Of a stretch of DNA of 64,000 bases, positions 20,453-31,423 are shown one piece after another. Origin of the DNA: Tremella fuciformis (Eukaryota > Basidiomycota > Tremellomycetes > Tremellales > Tremellaceae). Positions within the stretch are counted from its first letter, which is position 1, and every line of letters begins with the position of its first letter. Under the pieces are notes generated by a model that did not search any database, was not told where the DNA came from, and saw only the letters and a program-made list of their open reading frames with translations. The translations under genes were made by a program, and so were the position numbers. The stretch is taken from the NCBI GenBank assembly GCA_032768795.1, contig CP136492.1:1302001-1366000 (forward strand). The letters run 5' to 3'.

Positions 20453-23400
20453 ATGGACGATTGTCCACATCTCTCTTCGTACGCGCCGTCGACATCTCGG
20501 GATGGTAGGCGTGCTCTAGCAGCCGAGAGACCCCCTCATCCACCTCCGCCGTCCACCTCGATCTCCCGCCGGGCGCGTCGTCGCAGGCGCTTTGCCGCGT
20601 CCAAGCTGGCTTGCACCATCGCTCTGGTCCTCCCTCATGTCGTCGCCGCTACGCCGCTCGTGATGCCGCCGTTCGATACTGGGCCACCGCAACGTCGACT
20701 GGATCCGCCTTTGGCAGCCCATGTCGTTGTCCCTTCTCGAGACCTGATCATGCCAAATCCGCGGACGATGCAGTTCTTGAAACGCAGCATGGACGGGATG
20801 TACCACGTCCCCGAGAACATGGTCATCCTACGGCGGCATTTCAAGTGGTATCTGATAGTGGTCGCCTATGTCATTGCGTTCATTGGTGCCATGGTCACCC
20901 TCGAGCTCCTCATCCGTCGGACGACCACCCGAGGCACTCGAAACGTCATCCTCCTGCTCCTCGCCGGCTTCACATTCGGCGCGGTCTCCACCTTCTCGAT
21001 GCACTTCATATTCAACAATTCGCTATCACTTCACCATCCGCTCGAATTCGAGAATCACTATCCCGCCATCTATCTTTCATACGACTGGGGTTATTCCATC
21101 CTCTCCCTCGTGGCATCTTGGGCGGCCATGACCACTGCCTTCTTCATCATGGCTTTCGACTTTTCTTGGCGCGATCTGCGAAGGGCATTTGGCTTTGCCG
21201 CTGCTCACAGGCAAAGAGACCATGTGGATGAATACAAGCGATGGAAAAAGGCGAACAAGGTCAACGGCAGACGTGGTACGTCAGCTGGAGCACTTTTGCG
21301 CAAGGCTGGAGCGTTAGCACCGTGGACTCTGCTGGACAGCGATGTCAACGAAAGGACGGGCTGGAACGGCGACAAGACAGGTGGAATGGAGTGGGATGAC
21401 CGCAAAGGATCGGTCGTGCACGACAACCAAGACAAATCGCTCGCTGAACTCGACTTCCGCTTAGGCCACTCTGCGGTCCAGGTCGAGCTGGCTCGCAGAG
21501 AGCGACTGAGTTCCCTCAGATCGGCGTCTCAGTTGGACAACCCGCTCATGACCCCTGCGCAGCATCTGGATGCGACCGTGCGCCCGATGTACAGCGACTC
21601 GTCGTTCACAAGCCCGCCCATCGTCACGCCGGCCCTTACTCCTCTGGACATACAGCCCGCCCGACGTGGTTCTGTGCCCGAGAACAAGTTCCCTGCTCCG
21701 ATCTTCAACCCATCTTTCGGTTTTCCAAGCCTGGCGACCGACGACGCTCCGAGGTCAGCGCCGCCCGACACTCCGACTCACCCGTTCGACGAGCCTGGCC
21801 CTCTAGACGTGCCCGCCTCGGCCGCGTTGGGGCGTCGGCGCGCTTCCCTACCGGTCTCGTCCATCGGAGTTCCAGGGACTACTCTGCGCCCTTTACCGCT
21901 TACAAGGATTCAGAGTTTGCCGGAGCCTGAATTCGACATCGAGATGCTGGAAAAGGGCGCAAACGTGCCGTCTGAGAGTGGAGAGGCTAATACCTCCTCA
22001 CACTCACCATCCGAGTCCAACGATGGCAAATTTGAGACGATGGAGCAGACTCTCGACCGCCACGTCAAGATCAAGCGCAACCATCATCGCGTCCTGATTC
22101 AGATCGAGCGGTTCCTTGGCTTCGATGTAGTCACCCGATGGGATATCTTCAAGATCCTTACCTGCGGCATCATCGCTGGGTGGGGTGTCGCCGGAATGCG
22201 TCAGTCACCCTGCAATGTGCTCGTACGGCAAACTGACAACCAGATTACATCGGTCAATGCTCCATCGTAGGGATGCCATACATCGCCTATAAGCCGCAGT
22301 TCGTCGTCGGTTCGGTCATCATTGCCAGCGGAGCCGTCTGCATCGCCCTCTACATCATGTTCGTCATGCTTCGCCCAAAGCTCAAGCATACTTGGATCTC
22401 CAAGCTCGGCGTGGCGACCATTTTGGCGGCAGCCGTGTGCCTCATGCATTTCACAGGCATGATGGGAACTATCTACGCTTGGCCTGCCGGCACGCGCATC
22501 AGTCACAAGAGCGTCTTGACCGGAGTGAATGCGGGCATCGTCGGTATCGTCATCGCGCTTGCATGCGTTACTTGCCTCGCCGGCATCGGATTCATCGTGG
22601 TGGACTCTTGGAGGTCGAAACGCGAACGAGAGCGTCGGCGTCGTGTCGTTGTCGCGTCGGTCTGCATTGACGAGAACGACCGCATCCTGGTCGGCTCTCT
22701 CGATGGACTTCTGCCAATGTGCGATATCGCAAACCTCTCGCCAGAGCCATCGAAGATTAATAGCAAACGCTCGGTCAAGACGTCTTGGACGACATGGTCC
22801 AACGACACCACCGTCCTTGGCATGGACCTGACTACCGGACACGACGCCTTTGTTCAAGCGGCCAAGCTGTCTTGGTCTTGGAAGAACGGGTCCCCATTCT
22901 CATTGCCTATCGCTCCCTCATCTGCGGACGACGAAAGACGAGGCTCGTCGGCGACCACGACCTCGTATACTCAGACCTTGTCCACGTTCTCACAGTCCCC
23001 CTCACGCGGCAGCATCAACAAGTTCCTCGAGAAATTTGCTCAGGCTGCTTCTGATCTGGCGGTCAAGGTAACCGGCCGAAGAGATGGTATTTCCCGCGTG
23101 GGCGTCCTGTACGACCAGGTCCTCTCAACTGGCTGGGTCAAGCTGGACAACTCGGCTGATACGGTCTCGAAAGGTCAACTTGTGTTCTTGGTCCGCCGCG
23201 TCACCTCTGGAGCGGAACGATCCGATCTCGTCTCGCGCTCGTTCATCTTCGCCGATGCGACGGCCGTGGCAACATCACTGTCGAAGCAGCTCAGCGTCTC
23301 GCATGACGACGTCCTTCCGCTCCTCAACGGCATGAAGGTCTTCTCGAATGAGACGATGAATAATTCCCTCAAACCGGCAACTCTGTACGCTGGAGTCGCT

Positions 23401-24360
23401 GTTGTCCAAGCCACACCGTTCGACGGGCTTCGTATTCTGCTCGAAGAGAAGAATCGGTCGCAACTACCGATGCGCCAGCTGTGTCCATTGATCCACGCCA
23501 CTTCCTCGGCCATCTCGGAGGATGCAGCTTTCGGCACGGCCGAGGAGATCGGCGAGATCCTCAGTTGGATGGAGGGGATGAAGCTGCTTTCGATCATTCA
23601 GCACAATGTGACTTCGGAAGGACAAGAAGGCGAGCAGAGCTTCTTCGGCCTGCCTCTGGCGTTGCAGGCTCGCATGTCCAAACTGCTTCAAGCCATCGAG
23701 CACGCCATCGTCCCTATGCTTGATGGCATGCTCTCCCCCGAGGACATGGAGCACATCTTGCCTCGTCTGACTCTCCACCCTGCTCTCGTCCCCTTGACGC
23801 CGGGCCAGTCGCGCAAGCTCTCTGGCTACATCCCACCCTACCTCGTTGTCTTCTACGCCAACTACGATGCTGCCGTCAATACCTTTACCGAGAAGTGGTT
23901 GCCGTTCTCCCTATTCCGAGCTCAGAACGCCTGCGTCATGGCACCCCGCATCAACGCGGTCACTCGAGCCGAGCAAGCTGCGGGAGGCGGTTTGGGTGGC
24001 GCCGACGACACGGATCTCGATCTCAGTGGGACTTACACTCGTCGGCCGAGCAAGGTGCAGTTCGAGTTCCCACCTCAGCAGTCTGGCGACCGACCTGATC
24101 CGACTGCCGTTTTGTCCTCGACGTTCGGGACATACTCTTTCCCTCCTGTGGCTCCGGTCATCAACCCTGCACACGTTGGACCGCGGCGATCCAGCTTGGC
24201 AAGTAGGAGCCGCTTCAACTCGCTTTCCCACGACGGCGTCCTGGGCGAGCCATACCATCCGAGTGCTGCTCGCACTTGGGAGCGCACCCCCGGTGTGGCC
24301 ATCTGGGACCCAGAGTGGTTGCTCGTACTCCTGCGGACCAAGCTGCACGCCGAGATGTAG
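20453..24360 (+). CDS. MHYT-domain multispanning signalling protein
   Basis: Integral membrane protein of the MHYT family, first described in bacterial sensors and also found in fungi; the domain is proposed to bind a metal and sense a diatomic gas. Exons are 20453-22199 and 22244-24360, giving 1,287 residues. Hydrophobic spans begin at about residue 135 (WYLIVVAYVIAFIGAMVTLE). Motif copies are FSMHFIFNNSLSL, GMHYIGQCSIVGMPYI (its His codon is split by the intron) and CLMHFTGMMGTIYAWPAG. A ~330-residue Ser/Pro-rich cytoplasmic-looking stretch separates the first and second copies. The C-terminal ~550 residues have no domain I recognise. The N-terminal 70 residues are basic and contain one hydrophobic patch. 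Confidence 0.82.
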
Positions 24361-24598
24361 TGCGACCATTCACGCCTTTCCGACCCGGTTCTTCTGCTCT
24401 TATAGTCTTTCCACGGCCGAGATCGAGTACACTAGGTTGCCACAGTACCGCACTAGCCCTTCGCCTGCATACCGATAGTTCAAGCAAATACACCAACATT
24501 GGGCAGGTCTGATTTGTTGTACATTACCATCCACGCATGAGATCAGGCCGAGCGACACACGCACACAGCATGCATTGGAACGTCAGTATCGATACAAA

Positions 24599-25994
24599 TC
24601 ATGAGAAGAGCGTGTCCATCTCTTGCAGCAGATCTCGCTGTGCCCAGCCCGCACTGACCGCCGCCACTATCAACCAGCACCTGGCCAGCACGTCGTCCAG
24701 ACCCCTCTCAGGCTCGTGTTCCCCCTCCTCGGCTGCGTCTCGCCAACACTGCCCCAATGCCCACCCGCCCGCCTCGTCTGCAGATGCCAGCCGCGTGACC
24801 TGGCCGCTTTGCACAGCCACCACCCACTGCCACGCAGCGACCTTCATCGCGACGCGCGCGAGCTCGCGTATGATGGAGATCTCGTCCCCGCTCAGCTGCG
24901 AATCTAGCACGAGCAGGAGCGCGAAGATCCACCGTACGTAGAGCGGCGAGAGCGGGTCTTTGGCCTTTGCGGGCGGCTCCGCAGGGATGTAAGACGGTAT
25001 GTGCGGCAGCGTGAGGCGTTCGTCGATGATGTGTGTCATGTGCGATATAATGCGGAGGATGTCGTACTGCTCTCAGCTCTCGCACCTCCCATATTCCATA
25101 CATAGTAAGAGGGACTTACGGTGTGTAATGTTCGTAGAGCCGAGACGAGGGGTTCGGGCGGGCTGAACGATGTGCTTCCTACTCCGTTCGAGGTGGGATT
25201 CTCCCCGCCTGCGAGGGGTAGCATCGCTTCTGCCTCCAAGGCCTCTTCTTCCTCTTCTTCTTCTCCGTGGTCCATACCCGCCAGATCTTCCAACGAGCCA
25301 AACGAGCTCGCGCTGTCTGGCGATTGCCCCCGAGCAGGTGGAGCATTCATCATTTCCTCCTCGTCCATCGGCCCGGCCGTCCCAATCGCAGCGGCAGCTT
25401 TGGCTGCTCGGCGCTTGGCTGCTTGCCGTACGCGCGAGCCTTTCCTCTCCCCACCTGAACCTGAGTCGGCGCGCTGGCCAGCCGAGCCGTGTAGGTATGT
25501 GTACCAGGCCGATCTGGCCTTCATATCCGGCATTGGCGGCTGAGAGCTGCTCGAGGGGCAGTCTTCACTACTTGGAGGCCAGCGTGCGGCGAGTGATCGG
25601 CGGTAGGTCGTAAAGTGTCCTGAGAAGCTGGAGAGCCATGATTCGGAAGGAAGAGCGGGGTGGCGAGAGCTGGAAGCTGAGGCTTGAGGTGCAGCCGCAG
25701 CTGCAGGGGCAGACGACGGGCCTGCTTCGACAAGCGAGGCGACAGGCGCGCGAGTGACGAACGGGAGCCTAGAATTCGCTCGACTGCTCATCAGCTCTTC
25801 CCCTACATCGCTCACTCTGCTCAGTCGGAGTGGACGCACGTCGCTAATGCCAGATAGGTCGCGCCGTCTTCTGGGACCCCGATCCAGTCGTCAGGCAAGT
25901 CTGCGACCGGCAGCGCTTGCGAGCCGAGCGTCTCGGACTTCTCGGCAGACTCGTCGTACTGCCTCTTCATGGCCTTTTGGCCTTGGCGAGGCAT
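24599..25994 (-). CDS. Gemin2/Brr1-like snRNP assembly factor
   Basis: Gemin2 (SIP1; yeast Brr1) binds Sm proteins during spliceosomal snRNP assembly. Exons on the minus strand are 25840-25994, 25120-25783 and 24599-25066, giving 428 residues. The N terminus carries the family signature LPVADLPDDWIGVPEDGATY followed after the splice by SRLPFVTRAP-like sequence. The C-terminal helical part (LSPLYVRWIFALLLVLDSQL, SIIRELARVAMKVAAWQWV, LARCWLIVAAVSAGW) fits the Gemin2 bundle. Between them lies an Ala/Glu-rich low-complexity insert with an acidic run. It shares a 148-bp promoter with ARO2 on the other strand. The start at 25994 is the first ATG; Met at 25970 is an alternative. Confidence 0.72.
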
Positions 25995-26142
25995 GGCGAT
26001 GGGCGTGGATGACACTTGGAAAGTGCAATGATCACTGGTGGACTGACTTTTCCCGATTTCAGGCACGGTTGTACGGTAATGTCGAGTCTGATGAAACTCG
26101 ACTTTTTACGTCTGTCCCTCTCCACTTGACTTGGCAGACACC

Positions 26143-27589
26143 ATGTCGTCCTTCGGCAAGCTGTTCAGAGTGCACACGTACGGCGAGAGCCACTGCAAGT
26201 CGGTCGGATGTATCGTCGACGGTGTGCCACCCGCAAGTCGCTCCCTCTGACCCGTTGCACTCCGGCTGACTCGTAGGGACTCCGCCTCACCGAGGAGGAT
26301 ATCCAGGTGCAGCTGTCCAGGCGCAGACCAGGGCAGAGTGACATTACCACAGCGGTGAGCCAGCACCCTCTATCCTCGCACACGGGTCTGACTGATGCGC
26401 AGCGCTCCGAGTTTGACACTGTACACCTGCAATCCGGGACCGAGCACGGCGTGACGCTCGGCACGCCGATCGGCCTGCTCGTGCACAACAAGGACCAGCG
26501 GCCACACGACTACGCCGAGACCGACCTCTTCCCCCGCCCGTCGCACGCCGACTACACATACCTCGCCAAGTACGGCGTCAAGGCATCCTCTGGCGGCGGA
26601 CGGGCGTCCGCGCGCGAGACCATCGGGCGCGTGGCCGCTGGGGCCATCGCGGAGAAGTACCTGAAGGAGTGCTTTGGCATCGAGATTGTCGCCTTTGTGC
26701 AGTCGGTCGGGCGCGTGGGGATGCCCTTCCCGCAGGAAGGGGACGAGGAGGTGCTGGGCAGCGAGTACCTCGAGGTCGTCAGGACCGTCTCGCGCGCGCA
26801 GGTCGACGCCGAGATCACGCGCTGCCCGCACGCCGAGACGAGCCGCAAGATGGAGGAGGCGATACGCGCCGCCAAGGCCCGCAGCGACTCGATGGGCGGC
26901 GTCGTCACTTGCGTCATACGCAATTGCCCCGTCGGCCTCGGCGAGCCCGCCTTTGACAAGCTCGAGGCGGTGCTGGCGCACGCCATGCTCAGTATACCCA
27001 GCACGAAGAGCTTCGAAATTGGCAGTGGTATCCGCGGGACGCAGTTCCCCGGCAGTCAGCACAATGATCCGTTTGTAGACGGCGTGGATGCGCAGGGCAA
27101 CAAGACGCTGCGGACGGCCACCAACTGGAGCGGCGGCGTGCAGGGCGGGATCAGCAACGGCGAGGACATCTACTTCCGGTACGTCAACTTCACTTGAGTA
27201 CATGGTTCGCTGACATCCAGTGTCGGCTTCAAGCCCCCAGCGACCATCTCGCAAGAGCAGCCGACCGCTCGTTACGACGGCTCGTCGGGCGTGCTCGCCG
27301 CCAAGGGCCGCCACGACCCGTGTGTCGTGCCTCGGGCCGTGCCCATCGTCGAGACCATGGCCGCCCTGGTCATCATGGAGTGAGAAGTTTCCAGCGATAC
27401 ATGCCACTGATGCTGACAAGAAGCATGCTGCTGCAGCAGAACGCCCGCACAGCTGCCGCCGCCCTCTTGCCTCCCCTGACCCACCTCCCGCCCACCATGG
27501 TCCTCCCAGGGAAGAACGTGGTAGATAGCGTAGTCGACGGCAATGGTGTGGGAGAGCAGGTACAGAATAACAAGTCCGGCGACGAGTAG
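26143..27589 (+). CDS. ARO2: chorismate synthase
   Basis: Last enzyme of the shikimate pathway; converts 5-enolpyruvylshikimate-3-phosphate to chorismate using reduced FMN, for aromatic amino acids and folate. Exons are 26143-26232, 26277-26354, 26403-27178, 27221-27379 and 27421-27589, giving 423 residues. Signatures are [14 protein letters not shown] (residues 4-17), [81 protein letters not shown] and [15 protein letters not shown]. Intron 1 appears to have a GC donor (GCAAGT), since no GT site keeps the conserved [13 protein letters not shown] frame. The C terminus beyond residue ~395 is a non-conserved extension. Confidence 0.95.
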
Positions 27590-27937
27590 ACTCTGGCTCT
27601 CCTCTGTCGGCTGCTCGTATCTTCCTCCCCCTCTGCATGCATAGACCGAAACAGTCGAAGCAGTCGGAGTGCCATGGCCTCTGCCCTTAAAAGTGGTGAA
27701 ACGGGTTCCCGCCACCCGCGACTGATTTTCGCTCCGCCGTCATCGTCCGAACCCTTTCAGACGTGTCATATCACTCAACCCTCTCTCGTTCTCTCTCTCT
27801 TCTACAACTCAATACTACTTAACCTCACCTACACGTTCGACAGACGCAGACAAATACTTGCCACTCACCATTACACCCACCGTCGACATCGCCAGTCCAC
27901 TGCTCTACTCCCACAAAACACCACTTCACCCCGCACC
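27590..27937. other. intergenic between ARO2 and the first Spo12-like gene
   Basis: ARO2 3' flank and promoter/leader of the next gene, with pyrimidine-rich tracts (CTCTCTCGTTCTCTCTCTC near 27785). No other feature seen. Confidence 0.4.
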
Positions 27938-28528
27938 ATGCCCAGCACACCCAAGTCCAGTTCGACCTCGCCCAACATCACGCCACTGCATGACCCGTCG
28001 AGGGAGGCAAAGGTCATCAAGCAGCACAAGCCGCTCGGCGCGGTGAACCGTGAGTGACCACCTCTTCCCCATATGTCTGGCACTACAGCGGCCTGGACGA
28101 TCCGCGGCGATGAGATGAAGGAGGACGGGATGGATGTTGGTCCAGCATGGACGACGGACGCGCTTGTGCGGTAGGTCTGACCAACAGCCAACCCCGTCGT
28201 ACCGGGCCAAACGGTCGACCCGACAATGGCAGCGGGCCTGGGGCAAAAAGCATTACTCGCCAAGCGGTTCGCGAAAGCCAAGTGCGTCTCCACGCCGCGC
28301 AGCTTCCGCCAGGCGAAACGGCTGACAAATAGCAAACCCACCGTCTCCCCCACCGACGCACTGCAATCGCCATGTACCGCCAAGCTTGCCGGGGCCAAAC
28401 AACGGCACTTTGCAAAGTCAGCTCAACAGTGCTCCCTGGAGTCTATGAGCTGACACACCAGGGGGAAACCTGCCGGCCTGACCTCGAAATTGACAGCGAT
28501 GCGGGACAGCACCGCAGCACCAAAGTAA
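27938..28528 (+). CDS. Spo12-like mitotic-exit protein, copy A
   Basis: Small protein with the Spo12-type motif VSPTDALQSPCTAKLAGAKQ then RHFAKGKPAGLTSKL. Yeast Spo12 acts in the FEAR network for release of Cdc14 in anaphase. Preferred exons are 27938-28049, 28188-28281, 28333-28416 and 28462-28528, giving 118 residues. A 51-nt candidate exon at 28089-28139 (PAWTIRGDEMKEDGMDV) keeps phase and could be included, but its donor GTCCAG is weak. The last two intron positions (before VSPTD, and inside the Lys codon after RHFA) match those of copy B at 43 kb. The family call is from motif memory and should be confirmed with a profile. Confidence 0.65.
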
Positions 28529-28821
28529 AAACAAGAACCGGCCCCGACGTGCGTTTTTGTGTCGGAACGACTCTGCAGGGCTGACAGCTGAGAGAGTAGA
28601 TGTGTTGCTCCGCCGACTGCTGACTGATTGTGATGATAACGCCATGACCACTACACATTCACGACTCCCCGCGATCCTGTCGACGTCAGGCAGGCCATCA
28701 AACGGTCTCGCCAGCGACTGACAAGAGGACCTTCGCGCCTTAGGTATGCTTTCGACTGCGACTACCCGTTGTGACCTGTACCCGCGCATGCATGTATATC
28801 ACTTGACCCGCACAGCCAAAG

Positions 28822-29825
28822 TCAACCGTCTTGCAGACAAGCAGTGAAGAACTCGATGATACCCCGATACGCCTCGTCAAAGTCTCTCTTTCCCTTCTCC
28901 GACTCAAGCTAGCTCCATCAGTCCAGTGCCTTCCATATTAGCTCAAGCTCACGTCCGCCCGCGCGCTCGTCCAGCCATGTATGCTCTCGCCGAACCGCCT
29001 CAGTCTGGCCGTTCCAGGATGTCGAGCATTGACGCGGTCCACTATACCCTGCATGACGTCCATATCTTCGTCCATGCTCGGATGCAACAAGAGCGGCACG
29101 TTGATCTTGTCTCCATCCTCGACCCTCGAGCCGAAGCTATCGTCAGGGGATGCCCCTTCATGCTGCTTTGAAGGGGTAGAAGGACCTACGAAGGGTGATT
29201 GCTCGCTATCGCACTGAAGAGGGGTAGGCCCGTGCTATCCACGATGACCTTGAATCCCCAGCATGCGCCGAGGGCCATGATTTTGTGGTAGCCCTTCGCT
29301 CTGAGTTCTTCTGCGCATCGCCGGACGGGCTCAGATTGGGTCTCGACCCGCGCAGGGAAGCCGGCCCAGAATGCCGCCTTGCGCTTCTCCGACCTACACA
29401 GCGTAAGTATAAAGCAGCCATGACGACCCAAGATACCTCCAGGAGTGGCAGGTGTAGCAGAAGGAGGAGACGGGCTCACTCTGGCGAGCCGTCAAACATG
29501 GCGAAATCCGCCCCGTTGCCAAGCAAGAGATCAGGCATGAACACGGCAAAGCCGGCACTGGCCAGCTGGTCCGCCCCGCACAGTGTCTGCGGGAAGAACC
29601 CGTGGATGTCGTAGATGTACAGGATCGCCGCTTTGGCTTGCACGCCCCCTGATGGGTTTGCGGTGTAGCATTTGAGACCGGCGAGGGTGGTGTATGTCCC
29701 GTGAGGGGTGTACTGGGTTTGGACAGGTGGACCGGAGCAGCATGCTGGGCGATGAGTGGGTCATCTGGCGGGGGAGCCTTCACAGCGCGGTATGGGGAAT
29801 GAAGCCCACCTTCCTCCGACGACAT
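28822..29825 (-). CDS. dienelactone hydrolase family protein, copy B
   Basis: Alpha/beta-hydrolase of the dienelactone hydrolase family (carboxymethylenebutenolidase-like; yeast AIM2 is a relative); natural substrate unknown. Exons on the minus strand are 29810-29825, 29480-29744, 29190-29393, 28953-29136 and 28822-28908, giving 251 residues. Family sequence includes YIYDIHGFFPQTL, FMPDLLLGN, the nucleophile turn LGACWGFKVIV (Cys), LLLHPSMDEDMDVM (acid region) and SIHGWTSARAD (His). The exon layout is the same as in copy A, 245 bp upstream, and the gene pair is clearly a tandem duplication. The C-terminal exon is more diverged than the rest. Confidence 0.87.
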
Positions 29826-30070
29826 GCTGCGAATCTGGTACTACGAGACACAGGGCTGCGGGGCAGCCTGCATATTGCGAGGTTAAGATGGCGAGGTGAC
29901 AACCTCAAGATGGGCTGTTCTCGGATAAGCCGAGAGTGCGGGGGAGTTGGACCGGTTGGTCATTGCACCATGCAGTATTGTTGTTGGCTGGCGAGATCAT
30001 CGCATCGCTACATCGCATGTATGTGTCTATCTGCTGCTCCCTCAACTCTGCTGATAGCCCTCCCTGCCCC

Positions 30071-31074
30071 TTAAAGGTTGGCGCGGAAGAAGTCGACGAC
30101 GCCACTCCATGCCTCGGTGTAGGCCTCCTTGCCCCTAGCATCCTTAAGCTGATGGTCAGCGAGCCCCTAGCATATCTTGTTTCGGGAATCGGAATACTTA
30201 CGTCCGCACGAGCGCCAGACCAGCCGTGCGGCTGGTCCGGGAAGTTCTTGGACGATGCCGATCCGGCTTTCTTGGCGTTGACAGCGTCGATGATCTTCTG
30301 CATGACGTCCAGATCCTCGTCTTTGCTCGGGTGGAGCAAAACAGGGACGTCGAGGACATCGGCATCGTCCGGGGCAGCAAAACTAGTCGTCAGGCGCAAC
30401 TACGTCGAAAGGAGTTTCAACAGAAATGAGAAGAGGTTGACTTACGATGGGTGGTTGCTGGCCACGGCGGCGAGACCCGAGACGCCCTCGCTCTTGACGA
30501 TCACCTTCCAGCCCCAGCACAGACCGATCGCGCCGACGGTTGTGAACCCCTGGGACTTGATCGCCGCGATGGCGTCTGCAACAGGCTTCGACTGCGTCTC
30601 GACCTTTGCCGGGAAGCCAGACCAATATGCTGCCTTCCTCTTGTTTGCTCTGATACATCAGCGTCTTTCGATGGGCGCGAACCTGTTGGCGGGGTTGGGG
30701 GGGGGGGGGGGGGGGCCGGGGTACCAAAGATAGAAGAGCTCTGTGTATGACTCACTCCTCGGTCCCCGAGAACATGTCAGGCGTCGCAGGGTTGCCATCG
30801 AGGAAATCGGGCATGAACACCTTGAACCCAGCCGAGGCAATCAAGTCCGCCGCTTGGACCGTCTGGGGCGCAAATCCAAAGATATCGTAGACAAAGAGAA
30901 CAGCAGCCTTTGCCTCGCCCTCGGGGGCGATCTCGTACGTCTTGAGGCCGTTCAAAGTGGTGTATGAGCCCTTGGGGGTGTAGTCGGCCTCGACGGGCGG
31001 GATGGAGCAGCAGGCTGGCTGTCAGCTCGTGCGTCTCCCCGCGGTCACTCCGGCTCGCCTTTCTCGGACGACAT
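30071..31074 (-). CDS. dienelactone hydrolase family protein, copy A
   Basis: Tandem paralogue of copy B. Exons on the minus strand are 31059-31074, 30756-31014, 30446-30649, 30202-30382 and 30071-30148, giving 245 residues. Key segments are ACCSIPPVEADYTPKGSYTT, FVYDIFGFAPQTV, FMPDFLDGNPA, IGLCWGWKVIV (nucleophile Cys), VLLHPSKDEDLDVM and QPHGWSGARAD (His). Intron 1 appears to begin with GC (AAAG then GCGAGC); the paralogue has GT at the same place and phase. Intron 2 contains a 19-base G/C homopolymer. It shares a 349-bp promoter with the aminotransferase gene, but a metabolic link is not shown. Confidence 0.88.
30697..30715. repeat. G(19) homopolymer in an intron
   Basis: Nineteen consecutive G on the + strand (C on the coding strand) inside intron 2 of dienelactone hydrolase copy A, 47 nt upstream of its acceptor. 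Length is likely variable and the count is prone to assembly error. Confidence 0.85.
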
Positions 31075-31423
31075 GCTGCTGGTGTTTGTAAGGTGTGTGC
31101 TCAGTGGTCTAGGCAGATGCAAGACGAGTAGCGATGAGGGATATGATGACAAAGGTTGGAATGCATGAAAGGGTTGACAGAGTGAGCGATCATGTCATCG
31201 GGGACCGAACTTAGTTCATTTGCCGGGGAAACCGGAATCCAGTAGAGTACTTTTAGGCGTCGCGGCTTGGGGCTTGGCATGCCTATCTATGCGAGCGCTT
31301 AGGAGATCTCCGAGATCGAGCGCTTAGCCGACAGAGACAGCAACTCGACTGGATCTCTCTCTACAAGATAAATAGGGCGAGACAGAAGCGTCTTGAGCTC
31401 GCGCCCCTCTCAGTTTCTCGAAG
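31075..31423. promoter_or_regulatory. divergent promoter, dienelactone hydrolase A / aminotransferase
   Basis: No coding potential. A TATA-like GATAAATAGG near 31367 lies ~57 bp before the aminotransferase ATG. AGATCTCCGAGATCGAGC near 31302 is partly palindromic. Confidence 0.4.

Noticed and set aside
26669..27078. Arg/Ala-rich + strand frames inside ARO2
   Set aside because: Out-of-frame translations of the enzyme's exon 3.
26370..27638. 422-codon open frame on the minus strand across ARO2
   Set aside because: It is antisense to the conserved chorismate synthase exons; its length reflects GC-rich third positions, and its sequence has no family character.
28089..28139. Extra 51-nt exon in Spo12-like A
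   Set aside because: Phase-compatible and coding-like, but its donor is GTCCAG and copy B has no equivalent; left as an alternative only.
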